Shown piece after piece: positions 1 through 9,182 of a stretch of DNA of 22,840 nt. The DNA lies in contig DNMQ01000479.1 in assembly GCA_003488145.1 (NCBI GenBank), positions 1-22,840 of the forward strand, in the 5' to 3' direction. The notes below the pieces were generated by a model. The model searched no databases, was not told where the DNA came from, and was given only the letters and a program-made list of their open reading frames with translations. This DNA comes from Pseudomonas sp. (GTDB lineage Bacteria; Pseudomonadota; Gammaproteobacteria; Pseudomonadales; Pseudomonadaceae). How positions within the stretch are numbered: the first letter of the stretch is position 1; every line of letters starts with the position of its first letter. The position numbers and the translations under genes were made by a program.

Positions 1-542
1 TCGAGGCGATGGTCGAGCGCATCAGGAAGATCAAGGTCGGCCCGGCGCTGGAGCAGGGCGTCGACGTCGGTCCGGTGGTGTCCGAGGCCCAGCTGGAGCA
101 GGACCTGCGCTACATCGAGATCGGCAAGCAGGAAGGCGCGCGCCTGGCCTGCGGCGGCGAGCGGGTCAAGTGCGGCACCGAAGGCTACTTCCTGGCGCCG
201 ACGCTGTTCGTCGACAGCGATCCGGGCATGCGCATCAGCCGCGAAGAGATCTTCGGCCCGGTGGCCAACGTGGTGAAGGTCAAGGACTACGACGAGGCGC
301 TGGCAATGGCCAACGACACCGAGTTCGGCCTGTCCGCCGGCATCTGCACCACCTCGCTGAAGTACGCCAACCACTTCAAGCGTCACGCCCAGGCCGGCAT
401 GGTGATGATCAACCTGCCCACCGCCGGGGTGGACTATCACGTGCCGTTCGGCGGCCGCAAAGGCTCGTCCTACGGCCCGCGCGAGCAGGGCCGCTACGCC
501 CAGGAGTTCTACACCACGGTGAAGACCACCTACATCGGCTGA
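1..542 (+). CDS. Alpha-ketoglutarate semialdehyde (2,5-dioxovalerate) dehydrogenase, C-terminal part
   Basis: The window opens inside this gene, so only about the last 180 residues are seen; the reading frame is open from position 3. The segment is the C-terminal half of an NAD(P)-dependent aldehyde dehydrogenase. It shows the conserved EEIFGPV motif, then [17 protein letters not shown] and a [15 protein letters not shown] ending, which resemble 2,5-dioxovalerate dehydrogenases. The catalytic Cys and Glu lie upstream and cannot be checked. The family oxidises alpha-ketoglutarate semialdehyde to alpha-ketoglutarate, the last step of the non-aldolase route of glucarate and galactarate breakdown. 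That fits the two sugar-diacid dehydratase genes directly downstream on the same strand. The family call is secure; the exact substrate is inferred from context and C-terminal similarity. Confidence 0.88.
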   Translation, partial: EAMVERIRKIKVGPALEQGVDVGPVVSEAQLEQDLRYIEIGKQEGARLACGGERVKCGTEGYFLAPTLFVDSDPGMRISREEIFGPVANVVKVKDYDEALAMANDTEFGLSAGICTTSLKYANHFKRHAQAGMVMINLPTAGVDYHVPFGGRKGSSYGPREQGRYAQEFYTTVKTTYIG

Positions 543-583
543 GGTGAAAGCCGGTCGAAAGGCCGCGCCGCGAAACTGTGCAA

Positions 584-603
584 CGGCGCCCCAGTGGGCG
601 CCG
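584..603. other. Intercistronic GC-rich hairpin upstream of gudD
   Basis: An 8-bp perfect stem (CGGCGCCC / GGGCGCCG) closes a CAGT tetraloop in the 91-nt gap between the dehydrogenase stop and the gudD start. No T-run follows on either strand, so it is unlikely to be a strong intrinsic terminator. It could be an mRNA processing or stability element in the polycistronic transcript. The structure is read from the sequence; the role is inferred. Confidence 0.4.
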
Positions 604-633
604 CATCCCCACAAGAACAACAGAGGGACACCC

Positions 634-1974
634 ATGACCACTGCCATGTCGGGCACGCCCCGCATCACCGAACTCACCGTCGTGCCCGTTGCCGGGCAGG
701 ACAGCATGCTGATGAACCTCAGCGGCGCCCATGGGCCCTGGTTTACCCGCAACATCCTCATCCTCAAGGACAGCGCCGGTCACGTCGGCGTCGGCGAAGT
801 GCCGGGCGGCGAAGCCATCCGCCAAACCCTTGAAGACGCCCGCGCACTGCTGGTCGGCGAACCGATCGGCCAGTACAACGCGCTGCTCAACCGAGCGCGC
901 CGTGCCTTCGCCGACCGTGACTCCGGTGGCCGTGGCCTGCAGACCTTCGACCTGCGTATCGCTATTCACGCCGTCACCGCGCTGGAGTCGGCACTGCTCG
1001 ACCTGCTCGGCCAGCATCTGGACGTGCCGGTCGCCGCGCTGCTCGGCGAAGGCCAGCAGCGCGACGAAGTGGAGATGCTCGGCTACCTGTTCTTCATCGG
1101 CGATCGCAACAAGACCGACCTCGGCTACCGTGACGAATCCGGCGCCGACGACGCCTGGTTTCGCGTGCGCAACGAGGAGGCCATGACGCCGGAGCGCATC
1201 GTCCGCCAGGCCGAGGCGGCCTACGAGCGCTACGGCTTCAAGGACTTCAAGCTCAAGGGCGGGGTGCTGCGCGGCGAAGAGGAAGTCGAGGCGATCCGCG
1301 CCCTGGCCCAGCGCTTCCCCGACGCCCGCGTGACTCTGGACCCCAACGGCGCCTGGTCGCTGGATGAGGCCATCGGCCTGTGTCGCGACCTGCACGGCGT
1401 GCTGGCGTACGCCGAAGACCCCTGTGGTGCCGAGAACGGCTATTCCGGTCGCGAAGTGATGGCCGAGTTCCGTCGCGCCACCGGCCTGCCCACCGCGACC
1501 AACATGATCGCTACCGACTGGCGGCAGATGAGCCACACGGTGCAGCTGAACTCGGTGGACATTCCGCTGGCCGACCCGCACTTCTGGACCATGGCCGGCT
1601 CCGTGCGCGTGGCGCAGATGTGCGCCGACTTTGGCCTGACCTGGGGTTCGCACTCGAACAACCACTTCGATATCTCGCTGGCGATGTTCACCCACGTCGC
1701 CGCCGCCGCGCCGGGCCGCGTCACTGCCATCGACACCCACTGGATCTGGCAGGACGGCCAGCACCTGACCCGCGAGCCGCTGAAGATCGTTGGCGGCAAG
1801 GTCGCGGTGCCGCAGAAGCCGGGCCTAGGCGTCGAGTTGGACTGGGATGCCTTGCGCAAGGCGCATGCGATGTACAAGGAAAAAGGCCTGGGCGCCCGTG
1901 ACGACGCCATCGCCATGCAATACCTGATCCCCAACTGGACCTTCAACAACAAGCAGCCCTGCATGGTGCGCTGA
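634..1974 (+). CDS. gudD: D-glucarate dehydratase
   Basis: The 446-residue product matches the length of E. coli GudD. Enolase-superfamily proteins of this kind dehydrate D-glucarate (and L-idarate) to 5-keto-4-deoxyglucarate in the cytoplasm. Visible active-site features are the KLK motif in DFKLKGG (Lys206, Lys208), the metal ligands Asp236 (DPNGAW), Glu261 (EDPCG) and Asn290 (ATNM), Asp314 (ADPHFW) and catalytic His340 ([10 protein letters not shown]). Each is one residue later than the equivalent I recall for the E. coli enzyme. I chose the ATG at 634 because an AGAGGGA ribosome-binding site lies just upstream and the N-terminus then has the normal length; the frame stays open further upstream. 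It sits between the semialdehyde dehydrogenase and garD in one apparent operon. Confidence 0.96.
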   Translation: MTTAMSGTPRITELTVVPVAGQDSMLMNLSGAHGPWFTRNILILKDSAGHVGVGEVPGGEAIRQTLEDARALLVGEPIGQYNALLNRARRAFADRDSGGRGLQTFDLRIAIHAVTALESALLDLLGQHLDVPVAALLGEGQQRDEVEMLGYLFFIGDRNKTDLGYRDESGADDAWFRVRNEEAMTPERIVRQAEAAYERYGFKDFKLKGGVLRGEEEVEAIRALAQRFPDARVTLDPNGAWSLDEAIGLCRDLHGVLAYAEDPCGAENGYSGREVMAEFRRATGLPTATNMIATDWRQMSHTVQLNSVDIPLADPHFWTMAGSVRVAQMCADFGLTWGSHSNNHFDISLAMFTHVAAAAPGRVTAIDTHWIWQDGQHLTREPLKIVGGKVAVPQKPGLGVELDWDALRKAHAMYKEKGLGARDDAIAMQYLIPNWTFNNKQPCMVR

Positions 1975-2003
1975 GACGCCGCGGTTGCAGGCGCGCTGCG
2001 CCC

Positions 2004-2035
2004 GTGGTGGACGGCTTCGGCCGTCCACCCTACGA
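2004..2035. repeat. REP-like hairpin with a TTCG tetraloop between gudD and garD
   Basis: A perfect 10-bp stem (GGTGGACGGC / GCCGTCCACC, 2006-2029) closes a TTCG loop and is followed by CTACG. The form, a GGTGG...CCACCCTACG hairpin in a short intergenic gap, resembles the REP elements scattered through pseudomonad genomes; this is recalled, not searched. There is no T-run, so it is more likely an mRNA-stabilising or attenuating element than a terminator. Confidence 0.6.
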
Positions 2036-2073
2036 GGTAACAGAACAACAACCGGACCCTAACCGGAGCAGAC

Positions 2074-3639
2074 ATGAGCGAAACCGTGCAACTGATTCCC
2101 CACCAGGACTCCCCGCGCTGCATCCGCCTGAACGGGGCGGACAACGTCGCCGTGGTGGTCAACGACGGCGGCGTGCCGGTCGGTGCGCGCTTCGAGGACG
2201 GGTTGGTCACCGTCGAGGCCGTGCCGCAGAGCCACAAGGTCGCGCTCGTCGACATCGGCATAGACGAGCCGGTGCGGCGTTACGGGCAGATCATCGGTTA
2301 CGCACTCGAGCCCATCCAGCGTGGCAGCTGGGTCAAGGAAACCCAGTTGCGGATGCCCAGCGCACCGCCGCTGGACAGCCTGCCGCGTGCCACCGCCGTG
2401 CCGGCCGGGCTCGACCCGCTCGAGGGCTACACCTTCGAGGGCTACCGCAACGCCGATGGCACGGTGGGTACGCGCAACATTCTCGGCATCAGCACCACGG
2501 TGCAGTGCGTCACTGGCGTGCTGGAGCACGCGCTCAAGCGCATCCGCGACGAGCTGCTGCCCCAGTACCCGAACGTCGACGACGTGGTCGCGCTGACCCA
2601 CAGCTACGGCTGCGGCGTGGCGATCAACGCCCGCGACGCCTACATCCCGATCCGCACCGTGCGCAACCTGGCGCGCAACCCCAACCTGGGCGGCGAGGCG
2701 CTGGTCATCAGCCTCGGCTGCGAGAAGCTGCAGGCCGAGCAGGTGATGCACGAGGGCGATCCCTCGGTGGATCTGCGCGACCCATGGCTGTACCGCCTGC
2801 AGGAGTCCAACAGCGGTTTCGGCGAGATGATCGAGCAGATCATGGCGCTGGCCGAAACGCGGCTGAAAAAGCTAAATGAGCGCCGACGCGAAACGGTGCC
2901 GGCCAGCGAGCTGATCCTCGGCATGCAGTGCGGCGGCAGCGACGCCTTCTCCGGCATCACCGCCAACCCGGCGCTGGGCTATGCGGCGGACCTGCTGGTG
3001 CGCGCCGGTGCCACGGTTATGTTCAGCGAGAACACCGAGGTGCGCGATGCGGTGTACATGCTCACCGCTCGCGCCGAGACGCCAGAAGTGGCCGATGCGC
3101 TGATCGCCGAGATGGACTGGTACGACCGCTACCTGGAGCGCGGCGCCGCCGACCGCAGCGCCAACACCACGCCGGGCAACAAGAAGGGCGGGCTGTCGAA
3201 CATCGTCGAGAAATCCCTCGGCTCCATCGTCAAATCCGGCAGCGGTGCCATCAACGGCGTGGTCGGGCCGGGCGAGCGGGTCGCACGAAAGGGCCTGATC
3301 TTCTGCGCCACCCCGGCGTCCGACTTCGTCTGTGGCACGCTGCAGCTGGCTGCCGGAATGAACCTGCACGTGTTCACCACCGGTCGCGGCACGCCCTACG
3401 GCCTGGCGATGGCGCCGGTGGTCAAGGTGGCGACGCGTACTGAGCTGGCCGAGCGTTGGCCGGACCTGATCGACATCGACGCCGGGCGCATCGCCAGTGG
3501 CCGCGCGAGTATCGAGGAACTCGGCTGGGAGCTGTTCCACTACTACCTGGACGTCGCCAGCGGCCGCAAGCAGACGTGGGCAGAGCGCCATCGGCTGCAC
3601 AATGACATCGTGCTGTTCAACCCGGCGCCCATTACCTGA
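2074..3639 (+). CDS. garD: Galactarate dehydratase
   Basis: The 521-residue product aligns by eye along its whole length with E. coli GarD (523 aa). It has an N-terminal SAF-type domain (about residues 1-95), then the UxaA/GarD catalytic region. Conserved stretches include [30 protein letters not shown]-like [28 protein letters not shown] and [11 protein letters not shown]. The family dehydrates galactarate (mucate) to 5-keto-4-deoxyglucarate, so it converges with GudD on one intermediate. The start at 2074 has GGAG (2064-2067) at good spacing. A REP-like hairpin separates it from gudD by 99 nt. The operon has no KDG-aldolase in view, in keeping with the dehydratase plus semialdehyde-dehydrogenase route suggested by its first gene. 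Confidence 0.97.
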   Translation: MSETVQLIPHQDSPRCIRLNGADNVAVVVNDGGVPVGARFEDGLVTVEAVPQSHKVALVDIGIDEPVRRYGQIIGYALEPIQRGSWVKETQLRMPSAPPLDSLPRATAVPAGLDPLEGYTFEGYRNADGTVGTRNILGISTTVQCVTGVLEHALKRIRDELLPQYPNVDDVVALTHSYGCGVAINARDAYIPIRTVRNLARNPNLGGEALVISLGCEKLQAEQVMHEGDPSVDLRDPWLYRLQESNSGFGEMIEQIMALAETRLKKLNERRRETVPASELILGMQCGGSDAFSGITANPALGYAADLLVRAGATVMFSENTEVRDAVYMLTARAETPEVADALIAEMDWYDRYLERGAADRSANTTPGNKKGGLSNIVEKSLGSIVKSGSGAINGVVGPGERVARKGLIFCATPASDFVCGTLQLAAGMNLHVFTTGRGTPYGLAMAPVVKVATRTELAERWPDLIDIDAGRIASGRASIEELGWELFHYYLDVASGRKQTWAERHRLHNDIVLFNPAPIT

Positions 3640-3652
3640 GCCGGAGCGTTTC

Positions 3653-3673
3653 CGCTGCGTCGATCTCGCAGCG
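3653..3673 (+). terminator. Possible weak terminator hairpin after garD
   Basis: A 7-bp inverted repeat (CGCTGCG / CGCAGCG) with a 7-nt loop begins 13 nt after the garD stop. No T-run follows, so it is not a classical intrinsic terminator. It marks the boundary between the GC-rich diacid operon and the AT-richer iron-regulated promoter region. Confidence 0.3.
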
Positions 3674-3723
3674 AGTGCTATTGCCTGCAATCGTAGGAGA
3701 TTGGCAACTGCTATCTTCTAAAT

Positions 3724-3742
3724 AGGAACATTTATCAATATC
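3724..3742. promoter_or_regulatory. Candidate Fur box upstream of the TonB receptor
   Basis: Read on the minus strand, this 19-mer begins GATATTGATAAATG. It matches 10 of the first 11 bases of the classical Fur consensus (GATAATGATAATCATTATC) and then degrades. It lies 34 bp before the receptor start, within the only clearly AT-rich stretch nearby. Ferric-siderophore receptors are usually Fur-repressed, so position and context support it. I could not pick a convincing -35/-10 pair around it. Confidence 0.55.
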
Positions 3743-3776
3743 ATGCGCGTTCTCATCAAACAACAAGGTAGCACTC

Positions 3777-5909
3777 ATGAGTCGCGTTGTCGCTTCGCCC
3801 CCGTTTTCGTTGCGCCCGCTGGTGTTGGGCCTGCCGGTGCTGGTCGCCTGCTTTGCTGTCGACGCTGAGGAAGCGGTCGAGCTGGAGGCACAACAGATCA
3901 CTGCGCCACGTTCAGTCGAGCAGGGGAATGGCCCGGTCGAAGGGTACGTCGCCAAGCGCAGCATTGGCGCCACCAAGACCGACACACCGATCATCGAAAC
4001 GCCGCAGTCGATCAGCGTGATCACCGCCGACCGCATTCGCGACCAGGGCTCCCTGACCATCCAGGACTCGCTGCGCTACGTCGCCGGCATGCGTGGCGAG
4101 GCTTATGGCCTGGACAGTCGCGGCGACTTCGCGCTGATCCGCGGCGTTGCCCCGACCATCTTCCTCGATGGCCTGCAGCAGAGCGTTGGCTACTACAACA
4201 ACACGCGCACCGACCCGTTCACCCTGGAGCGCGTCGAAGTGATCAAGGGGCCATCGTCCATGCTCTATGGGCAGAGTTCGGTTGGCGGCTTGCTCAACTT
4301 CGTCAGCAAGCGTCCGCAGGCGGAACAGAAGAGCGAGCTGCAGCTGCAGTACGGCAGCTTCGACCGCAAGCAGATCGCCTTCGACAGCACCGGTCCGCTG
4401 GATGAAGACGGCACGTTGCTCTATCGCGTCGTGGCTATCCAGCGCGACAGCCAGACCCAGGTCGATCACACCAAGGACAACCGTCTGGTGTTCATGCCGT
4501 CATTGACCTGGCGCCCGAACGAGCAGTTCGAATGGACGCTGATGGCCAACGTGCAGAAAGACGATAGCGGCACCACCAGCTCCTTCCTGCCGCACCGCGG
4601 CACGGTACTCAGCGCACCCTACGGCGAGATTGGCAGCGAGCGCTTCGTCAGCGAACCCGGCTTCGACGAATATGACACCGAGCAGAAAGCACTGACCTCG
4701 CAGATGGCCTGGCGTGTCGACGACACTTGGACGCTGCGGCAGAACCTGCGCTGGCAGAAGAGCAAGGTCAGCTACCAGACCATGTATGGCTGGGACCCGC
4801 TGCGCGGGCCTGTGCTCAACGCCGACAATCGAACCGTCAATCGTGTCTATTACGTCTCCAAACCTGAGGTGACCATCTGGAGCGCCGATCACCAGGCCGA
4901 GGCGCGATTCGACACTGGCGCTCTGCAGCACACTACGCTGGTGGGCATCGACTACCGGCATTCGGTCACCGATAGCAAGACCGCTCGCGGGGCCGCCACC
5001 CCGCTGGATCTCTACGATCCGGTCTACGGCACGTTCGATCCGTCCGGCATCACGCTTTCCGATGTTCCGCAGCAGCGCGTTGCCCAGCAAGGCCTCTACG
5101 TTCAGGACCAGATCCGTCTCGACAAGTGGCTGGCAACCCTGGGCCTGCGCAAGGACTGGGCTGACACCCGCGTAGAGCAGGGCACCCGGCAGAAGGACGA
5201 TGCTGCGACTGGCCGGGTGGGCCTGACCTATCTGTTCGACAATGGCGTCGCGCCTTACATCAGTTACAGCGAGTCCTTCACGCCGATCATCGGTCTCGAC
5301 TCGCTCACGCAGCAGTCGTACAAGCCGCTCGAAGGCGAGCAGTGGGAGCTTGGTGTCAAATACCAGCCTGTGGGCAGCAACACGCTATTGACCGCTGCGG
5401 TGTTCGATCTGCGCGAGAAGAACCGCCAGATAGCTGGGGCGGTACCGGGCAGCAACAGCCAGGCCGGCGAAGCGCGGGTCAAGGGACTGGAGCTTGAAGG
5501 GCTGGTGGAGATGAACTCCAACTGGGATCTGATCAGCACCTACACCTACCTCGACAGCGAAGTGGTCAAGGGCCCATCTGCCCAGCAGGGCAAGCGCATC
5601 GCCAGTGTGCCCGAGCACATGGCCTCGCTGTGGTCGCAGCACCGCTTCAGCATCGCCGGCATTTCCGGCTTCAGCGCCGGGGCCGGTGTGCGCTACGTTG
5701 GCGCCAGCTGGGATGGCACCGACAGCCTCAAGACGCCGTCGACGACGCTGTTCGACGCCATGCTTGGCTACGCCTACCAGGACTGGGCGTTCACCCTCAA
5801 CGCCACCAACCTGGAAGACGAGACCTACTACACCACCTGCCTGTCGCGTGGCGACTGCTTCACCGGCAACCGCCGCACCGTGGTGGCGACCGCGAGCTAC
5901 AGCTTTTGA
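3777..5909 (+). CDS. TonB-dependent siderophore receptor (hydroxamate-type)
   Basis: The 710-residue outer-membrane receptor has a signal peptide (about residues 1-30, ending CFAVDA), a TonB-box-like segment near VELEAQQITAP, a plug domain (about 65-180) and a 22-strand-type barrel ending in Phe. Plug motifs include ETPQSISVIT, LERVEVIKGPSSMLYG and GGLLNFVSKRP. The C-terminal Cys pair (TTCLSRGDCFTGNRR) resembles FhuA/FoxA-class hydroxamate receptors, so a hydroxamate ligand is suggested, not shown. There is no N-terminal secretin/STN signalling domain and no nearby FecI/FecR pair, so simple Fur control through the box at 3724 is more likely than surface signalling. The start has AAGGT seven bases upstream. 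The next three genes follow as a module. Confidence 0.93.
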   Translation: MSRVVASPPFSLRPLVLGLPVLVACFAVDAEEAVELEAQQITAPRSVEQGNGPVEGYVAKRSIGATKTDTPIIETPQSISVITADRIRDQGSLTIQDSLRYVAGMRGEAYGLDSRGDFALIRGVAPTIFLDGLQQSVGYYNNTRTDPFTLERVEVIKGPSSMLYGQSSVGGLLNFVSKRPQAEQKSELQLQYGSFDRKQIAFDSTGPLDEDGTLLYRVVAIQRDSQTQVDHTKDNRLVFMPSLTWRPNEQFEWTLMANVQKDDSGTTSSFLPHRGTVLSAPYGEIGSERFVSEPGFDEYDTEQKALTSQMAWRVDDTWTLRQNLRWQKSKVSYQTMYGWDPLRGPVLNADNRTVNRVYYVSKPEVTIWSADHQAEARFDTGALQHTTLVGIDYRHSVTDSKTARGAATPLDLYDPVYGTFDPSGITLSDVPQQRVAQQGLYVQDQIRLDKWLATLGLRKDWADTRVEQGTRQKDDAATGRVGLTYLFDNGVAPYISYSESFTPIIGLDSLTQQSYKPLEGEQWELGVKYQPVGSNTLLTAAVFDLREKNRQIAGAVPGSNSQAGEARVKGLELEGLVEMNSNWDLISTYTYLDSEVVKGPSAQQGKRIASVPEHMASLWSQHRFSIAGISGFSAGAGVRYVGASWDGTDSLKTPSTTLFDAMLGYAYQDWAFTLNATNLEDETYYTTCLSRGDCFTGNRRTVVATASYSF

Positions 5910-5958
5910 ACGTCGCTGAGCCACGCGCCGCTTGCCGGCCTGCAAGGGAGGATTCGAG

Positions 5959-6255
5959 GTGAGTCGCAACGCATCCATCAATCGCTGGAACATCGCGTCG
6001 CGTGTGCTTGCGGCGCTGGTCGGCGGCTATGCGGTCGCCTACGCGGTGACCGCCTTTCTGGCGGTCTACCTGCCGCTGGCGCGGCCTGATCGTGTGGTGT
6101 TTTCCAGTCTCGCCAGCTTTGCCGTGTGGACGGCGGTGGTGATCTACGTGTTCGCCGACCGCAGTGCCACGCGGGTATGGCTGTTGATCGTCGGTGTGAC
6201 CGCGGTGCTGTGTCTGGCCGCGTTCTTTTCCGGCGACTGGAGGGTTCGTCCATGA
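5959..6255 (+). CDS. DUF3649 small membrane protein of an iron-uptake cluster
   Basis: A 98-residue protein with three predicted hydrophobic segments (about ASRVLAALVGGYAVAYAVTA, then SSLASFAVWTAVVIYVF and WLLIVGVTAVLCLAAFF). I chose the GTG at 5959 because AAGGGAGGA lies six bases upstream; a TTG at 5932 would add nine residues but has no better signal. Length and position after a TonB receptor and before a PepSY protein match the DUF3649 family. Its biochemical role is not known to me; co-occurrence suggests help in handling ferric siderophore at the inner membrane. Its TGA overlaps the next ATG (ATGA), implying translational coupling. Confidence 0.8.
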   Translation: MSRNASINRWNIASRVLAALVGGYAVAYAVTAFLAVYLPLARPDRVVFSSLASFAVWTAVVIYVFADRSATRVWLLIVGVTAVLCLAAFFSGDWRVRP

Positions 6256-7778
6256 AGCTGCGCCAAAGCATGGCCGGTTTGCACACCTGGGGCGGCCTGC
6301 TGCCGAGCTGGCTGCTGTTCGTGATCATCTTTGCGGGCACTGTCGCCTGCTTCGACAAGGAACTCACCCGCTGGATGCGCCCGGCGCTGCATGACGGCGT
6401 GGTATCCAGCCTCGGTGCGGACGATGTGCGTGGCTGGTTGCAGCAGAACGTCAGCGACGAGTTGCATGCCTTCTGGATGCACGGCCCGACCGAGCGCGAG
6501 CCTTACTGGCGACTCGGTTGGGAAGTAGACGCCACCAAGACGATCCACAACATCGCCTTCGACCCGCGTAGCGCGCAGGCCGAGCCAATGCCGGAAACGC
6601 TGGGTGGCGAGTTCTTCTTCAAGTTGCACTACAACCTGCACGCCGGTGACATCGGCATGTACATCGTCGGCCTGGCCGGCATGTTCATGCTCGTCGCGCT
6701 GGTGTCGGGGGTGATCATCCACCGGCGCATCTTCAAGGATTTCTTCACCCTGCGGCCCAAGGCCAACGGCCAGCGTGCCTGGCTCGATGCGCACAACCTG
6801 TTCGGCGTGGTCGGTTTTCCGTTCCATCTGGTGCTGGCCTACACCGGCGTGGCGATCTTCGTCGCGTCCTACATGCCGGCCGCCGCGCAGGTGAGCTATT
6901 CCGGCAACGTCATGCAGTACTTCGGCGAGGTGATGGGCAGCTTCGAGCGCGAAGAGGTGGGCCAGCCGCCGCCGGCTCCGGTGTCCCTCGATGCGCTGAT
7001 CGCCGAATCGCGCCAGCAGTGGGGCGGTGGCGAGGCGGGCTGGGTCAGCGTGCATCATCCCGATGATGCCTCGGCGGTGGTCGACGTCCGTCGTCGGGAG
7101 CGTTCGCGGATCGGCTCGCCGCAGGACACCCTCAGCTATGACGCCGGCACCGGCGAGCTGCTCAATCGCCAGGACGTATCCACCGGCTACCGCGCCTACC
7201 TCTGGCTGGCGGGGCTGCACATGGCGCAGTTCGGCGGCACGCTGGTGCGCCTGCTCTATTTGCTGATGGGGCTTGCCGGTTGCGCCATGCTGGTCGGCGG
7301 GCTGCAGGTCTGGCTGGCCAAGCGCGAACAGCGCGGCGACCGCAGCGTGATCTGGGTGCGCGCGCTGAACGCCTCGGTGTTTGCCGGCCTGCCGCTGGCC
7401 AGCCTGGCGCTGCTGTGGGGCAATCGTCTGATTCCGGCAACATTCGCCGAACGCGCCGTGGCCGAAGGCTGGGTGTTCGTCGGTGCCTGGTTGCTAGCGG
7501 TGCTCTGGGCCGTTCTGCGCCGCCATCAGAGCCGCCGCCTGCTGCGCGAGCAGCTGCTGCTCGGCGCCGTGCTCGCGCTCGGCTTGCCGATCATCAACGC
7601 GCTGACCACCGATGGCCACCTGATCGCCAGCCTCGGACGTGGCGACTGGGCCCTGGCATCGGTCGATCTGTTCATGATCGTCGCGGGACTGGTGTGTGCG
7701 GCCTGCGCCTGGCGCCTGAACGCAACGCCGGCTGCCGCTGCGGTGCGCGGTCGCTCAACCCGTGTGCAGGAGGCCTGA
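6252..7778 (+). CDS. PepSY-associated transmembrane protein, probable ferric-siderophore reductase
   Basis: A 508-residue inner-membrane protein. It opens with MKLRQSMAGLHTWGGLLPSW followed by a membrane helix, the hallmark of PepSY_TM proteins. A periplasmic domain follows, then further helices. Histidines that could ligate heme occur at the membrane edges: His11, KLHYNLHAGD, IIHRRIF, DAHNLFG, FPFHLVLAY and LHMAQFGG. Relatives such as FoxB and FpvG of P. aeruginosa are reported to reduce iron from ferric siderophores, so reduction at the inner membrane is the likely role. It is longer than FoxB, with extra C-terminal helices. The start at 6252 is fixed by the ATGA overlap with the DUF3649 gene. 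Family call sure; reductase activity inferred. Confidence 0.88.
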   Translation: MKLRQSMAGLHTWGGLLPSWLLFVIIFAGTVACFDKELTRWMRPALHDGVVSSLGADDVRGWLQQNVSDELHAFWMHGPTEREPYWRLGWEVDATKTIHNIAFDPRSAQAEPMPETLGGEFFFKLHYNLHAGDIGMYIVGLAGMFMLVALVSGVIIHRRIFKDFFTLRPKANGQRAWLDAHNLFGVVGFPFHLVLAYTGVAIFVASYMPAAAQVSYSGNVMQYFGEVMGSFEREEVGQPPPAPVSLDALIAESRQQWGGGEAGWVSVHHPDDASAVVDVRRRERSRIGSPQDTLSYDAGTGELLNRQDVSTGYRAYLWLAGLHMAQFGGTLVRLLYLLMGLAGCAMLVGGLQVWLAKREQRGDRSVIWVRALNASVFAGLPLASLALLWGNRLIPATFAERAVAEGWVFVGAWLLAVLWAVLRRHQSRRLLREQLLLGAVLALGLPIINALTTDGHLIASLGRGDWALASVDLFMIVAGLVCAACAWRLNATPAAAAVRGRSTRVQEA

Positions 7779-7780
7779 TC

Positions 7781-8104
7781 ATGCTGCTATTGGCATTCGC
7801 GCTGGCCTACCTGGGCATGACGCTGCTCTGCCTGACCATGAACCGCCACCGTGGTGCGCTGCTGCGCGCCGATACGCGCCTGCCGGGCCCGGCCATCATC
7901 CGTTCGCTGGCCGTTGGCTGCTTTGGCTTCGCGCTGTGGCTCGGCGTCAACAGCCAGGGCGGCGAGATTGGCACGGTCATCTGGCTGTGCCTGGTCATGC
8001 TCTCCGGCTTGCTGCTGGTGCTGCTGCTGGCCTGGCGTTCGCGCTGGGTACTGCCAGCGGTACCGCTGCTGGCGGCATGCGGGGTGGTGCAGACCGTGCT
8101 GTAA
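7781..8104 (+). CDS. DUF3325 small membrane protein of the iron-uptake cluster
   Basis: A 107-residue, very hydrophobic protein with about three to four membrane helices. It begins MLLLAFALAYLGMTLLCLTM, a pattern typical of DUF3325 proteins (short, starting with a helix, then MxRH-like residues). It starts two bases after the PepSY stop, with CAGGAGG (7767-7773) as ribosome-binding site. DUF3325 proteins recur next to DUF3649 and PepSY proteins in pseudomonad iron loci, so it probably works with the PepSY reductase. No catalytic motif is visible and the function is unknown. Confidence 0.8.
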   Translation: MLLLAFALAYLGMTLLCLTMNRHRGALLRADTRLPGPAIIRSLAVGCFGFALWLGVNSQGGEIGTVIWLCLVMLSGLLLVLLLAWRSRWVLPAVPLLAACGVVQTVL

Positions 8105-8147
8105 ACAACCCATGGGCTGCGGCCCGCCAACGCGCAGAGGAATATCG

Positions 8148-9074
8148 ATGAGCTGCATTCTCCAGATGGGCCCCTTGTCCGAGCGAGTCCAGCAACGCCT
8201 GAGCGGGCATGAGGTGCTGGCCTACTGGCAGGGCGACGCCGAAACGCTGCTCGCCGAGCATGCCGGGCGCATCGAGATCATGCTTACCTCTGCGCGCTTC
8301 GGCTGCCCGGCCTCGTTGATCGAACGGCTGCCCCGGTTGAAGGCGATCTGCAGTTTTGGCGTCGGCCATGACGCCATCGCCGTAGAAGCCGCCAGGGCGC
8401 GCGGCATTCCGGTGAGCAATACGCCGGATGTGCTCAACGAATGCGTGGCCGATCTGGCCTTCGGCCTGATCATCGACAGCGCGCGACAGCTCGCCCTGGG
8501 CGACCGCTTCGTTCGCGAGGGGCGCTGGGCCGAGGCTAACCTCCCACTCGGCCGTCGCGTCAGCGGCAAGCGGCTGGGCATCGTCGGGCTGGGCCGCATC
8601 GGCGAGGCGGTGGCCAAGCGCTCGACGGGCTTCGACATGACCGTGCGTTATCTCAATCGTCGGCCGGTGGCCGGCAGCCCGTACGAGTACGAAGCGAACC
8701 TGCTGGAACTCGCGCGCTGGGCGGACTTTCTCGTGCTCAGCTGTCCCGGCGGGCCGCAGACGCAGAACCTCATCGACCGGGCCGTGCTCGACGCGCTGGG
8801 TGCCAAGGGCATCCTGATCAACGTCGCGCGCGGTTCGGTGGTGGACGAGCCGGCACTGGTCGCGGCACTGCGGGAGGGCCGGCTCGGCGGTGCCGGACTG
8901 GACGTCTTCGCCGACGAACCGAGGGTGCCGGCGGCTCTCTGCGAGCTGCCCAATGTCGTGCTGCTGCCGCACATTGGCAGCGCCACCCATGAAACCCGCG
9001 GCGCCATGGAGGATCTGCTGCTGGACAACCTCGACAGCTTTCTTCGCGAGGGACGGCTGCTGACGCCGGTCTGA
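8148..9074 (+). CDS. D-2-hydroxyacid dehydrogenase, glyoxylate/hydroxypyruvate (2-ketoacid) reductase type
   Basis: A 308-residue D-isomer-specific 2-hydroxyacid dehydrogenase. It shows the Rossmann motif GLGRIG (147-152), catalytic Arg228 (NVARGS), Glu257 (FADEP) and His275 (PHIGSATHE), in the usual order. Arg171-Arg172 after the second beta strand (LNRRP) suggests NADP(H) preference, as in GRHPR/GhrB-type reductases. It would reduce glyoxylate, hydroxypyruvate or a 2-keto sugar acid; the exact substrate cannot be read. The ATG at 8148 has AGAGGA at good spacing. It begins only 43 bp after the DUF3325 stop with no terminator, so it may be read from the iron operon even though its chemistry fits sugar-acid metabolism. 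Confidence 0.9.
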   Translation: MSCILQMGPLSERVQQRLSGHEVLAYWQGDAETLLAEHAGRIEIMLTSARFGCPASLIERLPRLKAICSFGVGHDAIAVEAARARGIPVSNTPDVLNECVADLAFGLIIDSARQLALGDRFVREGRWAEANLPLGRRVSGKRLGIVGLGRIGEAVAKRSTGFDMTVRYLNRRPVAGSPYEYEANLLELARWADFLVLSCPGGPQTQNLIDRAVLDALGAKGILINVARGSVVDEPALVAALREGRLGGAGLDVFADEPRVPAALCELPNVVLLPHIGSATHETRGAMEDLLLDNLDSFLREGRLLTPV

Positions 9075-9182
9075 CTACGGCACTGCGCCGCTGGGTGGCG
9101 GCAGTTGGTCTACGCGAGAGATCGCAGCCTCATTCGCAAGCAACGTCGCTCCATGGCTGAGCGGCCACCATCAGGAGCGCGC

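Noticed and set aside
409..1764. Long minus-strand open frame (451 codons) opposite gudD
   Set aside because: It lies wholly antisense to an unmistakable glucarate dehydratase and has the Arg/Gly/Val/His-rich composition typical of shadow frames in high-GC DNA.
6144..7220. 358-codon minus-strand frame opposite the PepSY gene
   Set aside because: Antisense shadow; the plus-strand frame has membrane helices, a start overlap with its neighbour and family motifs.
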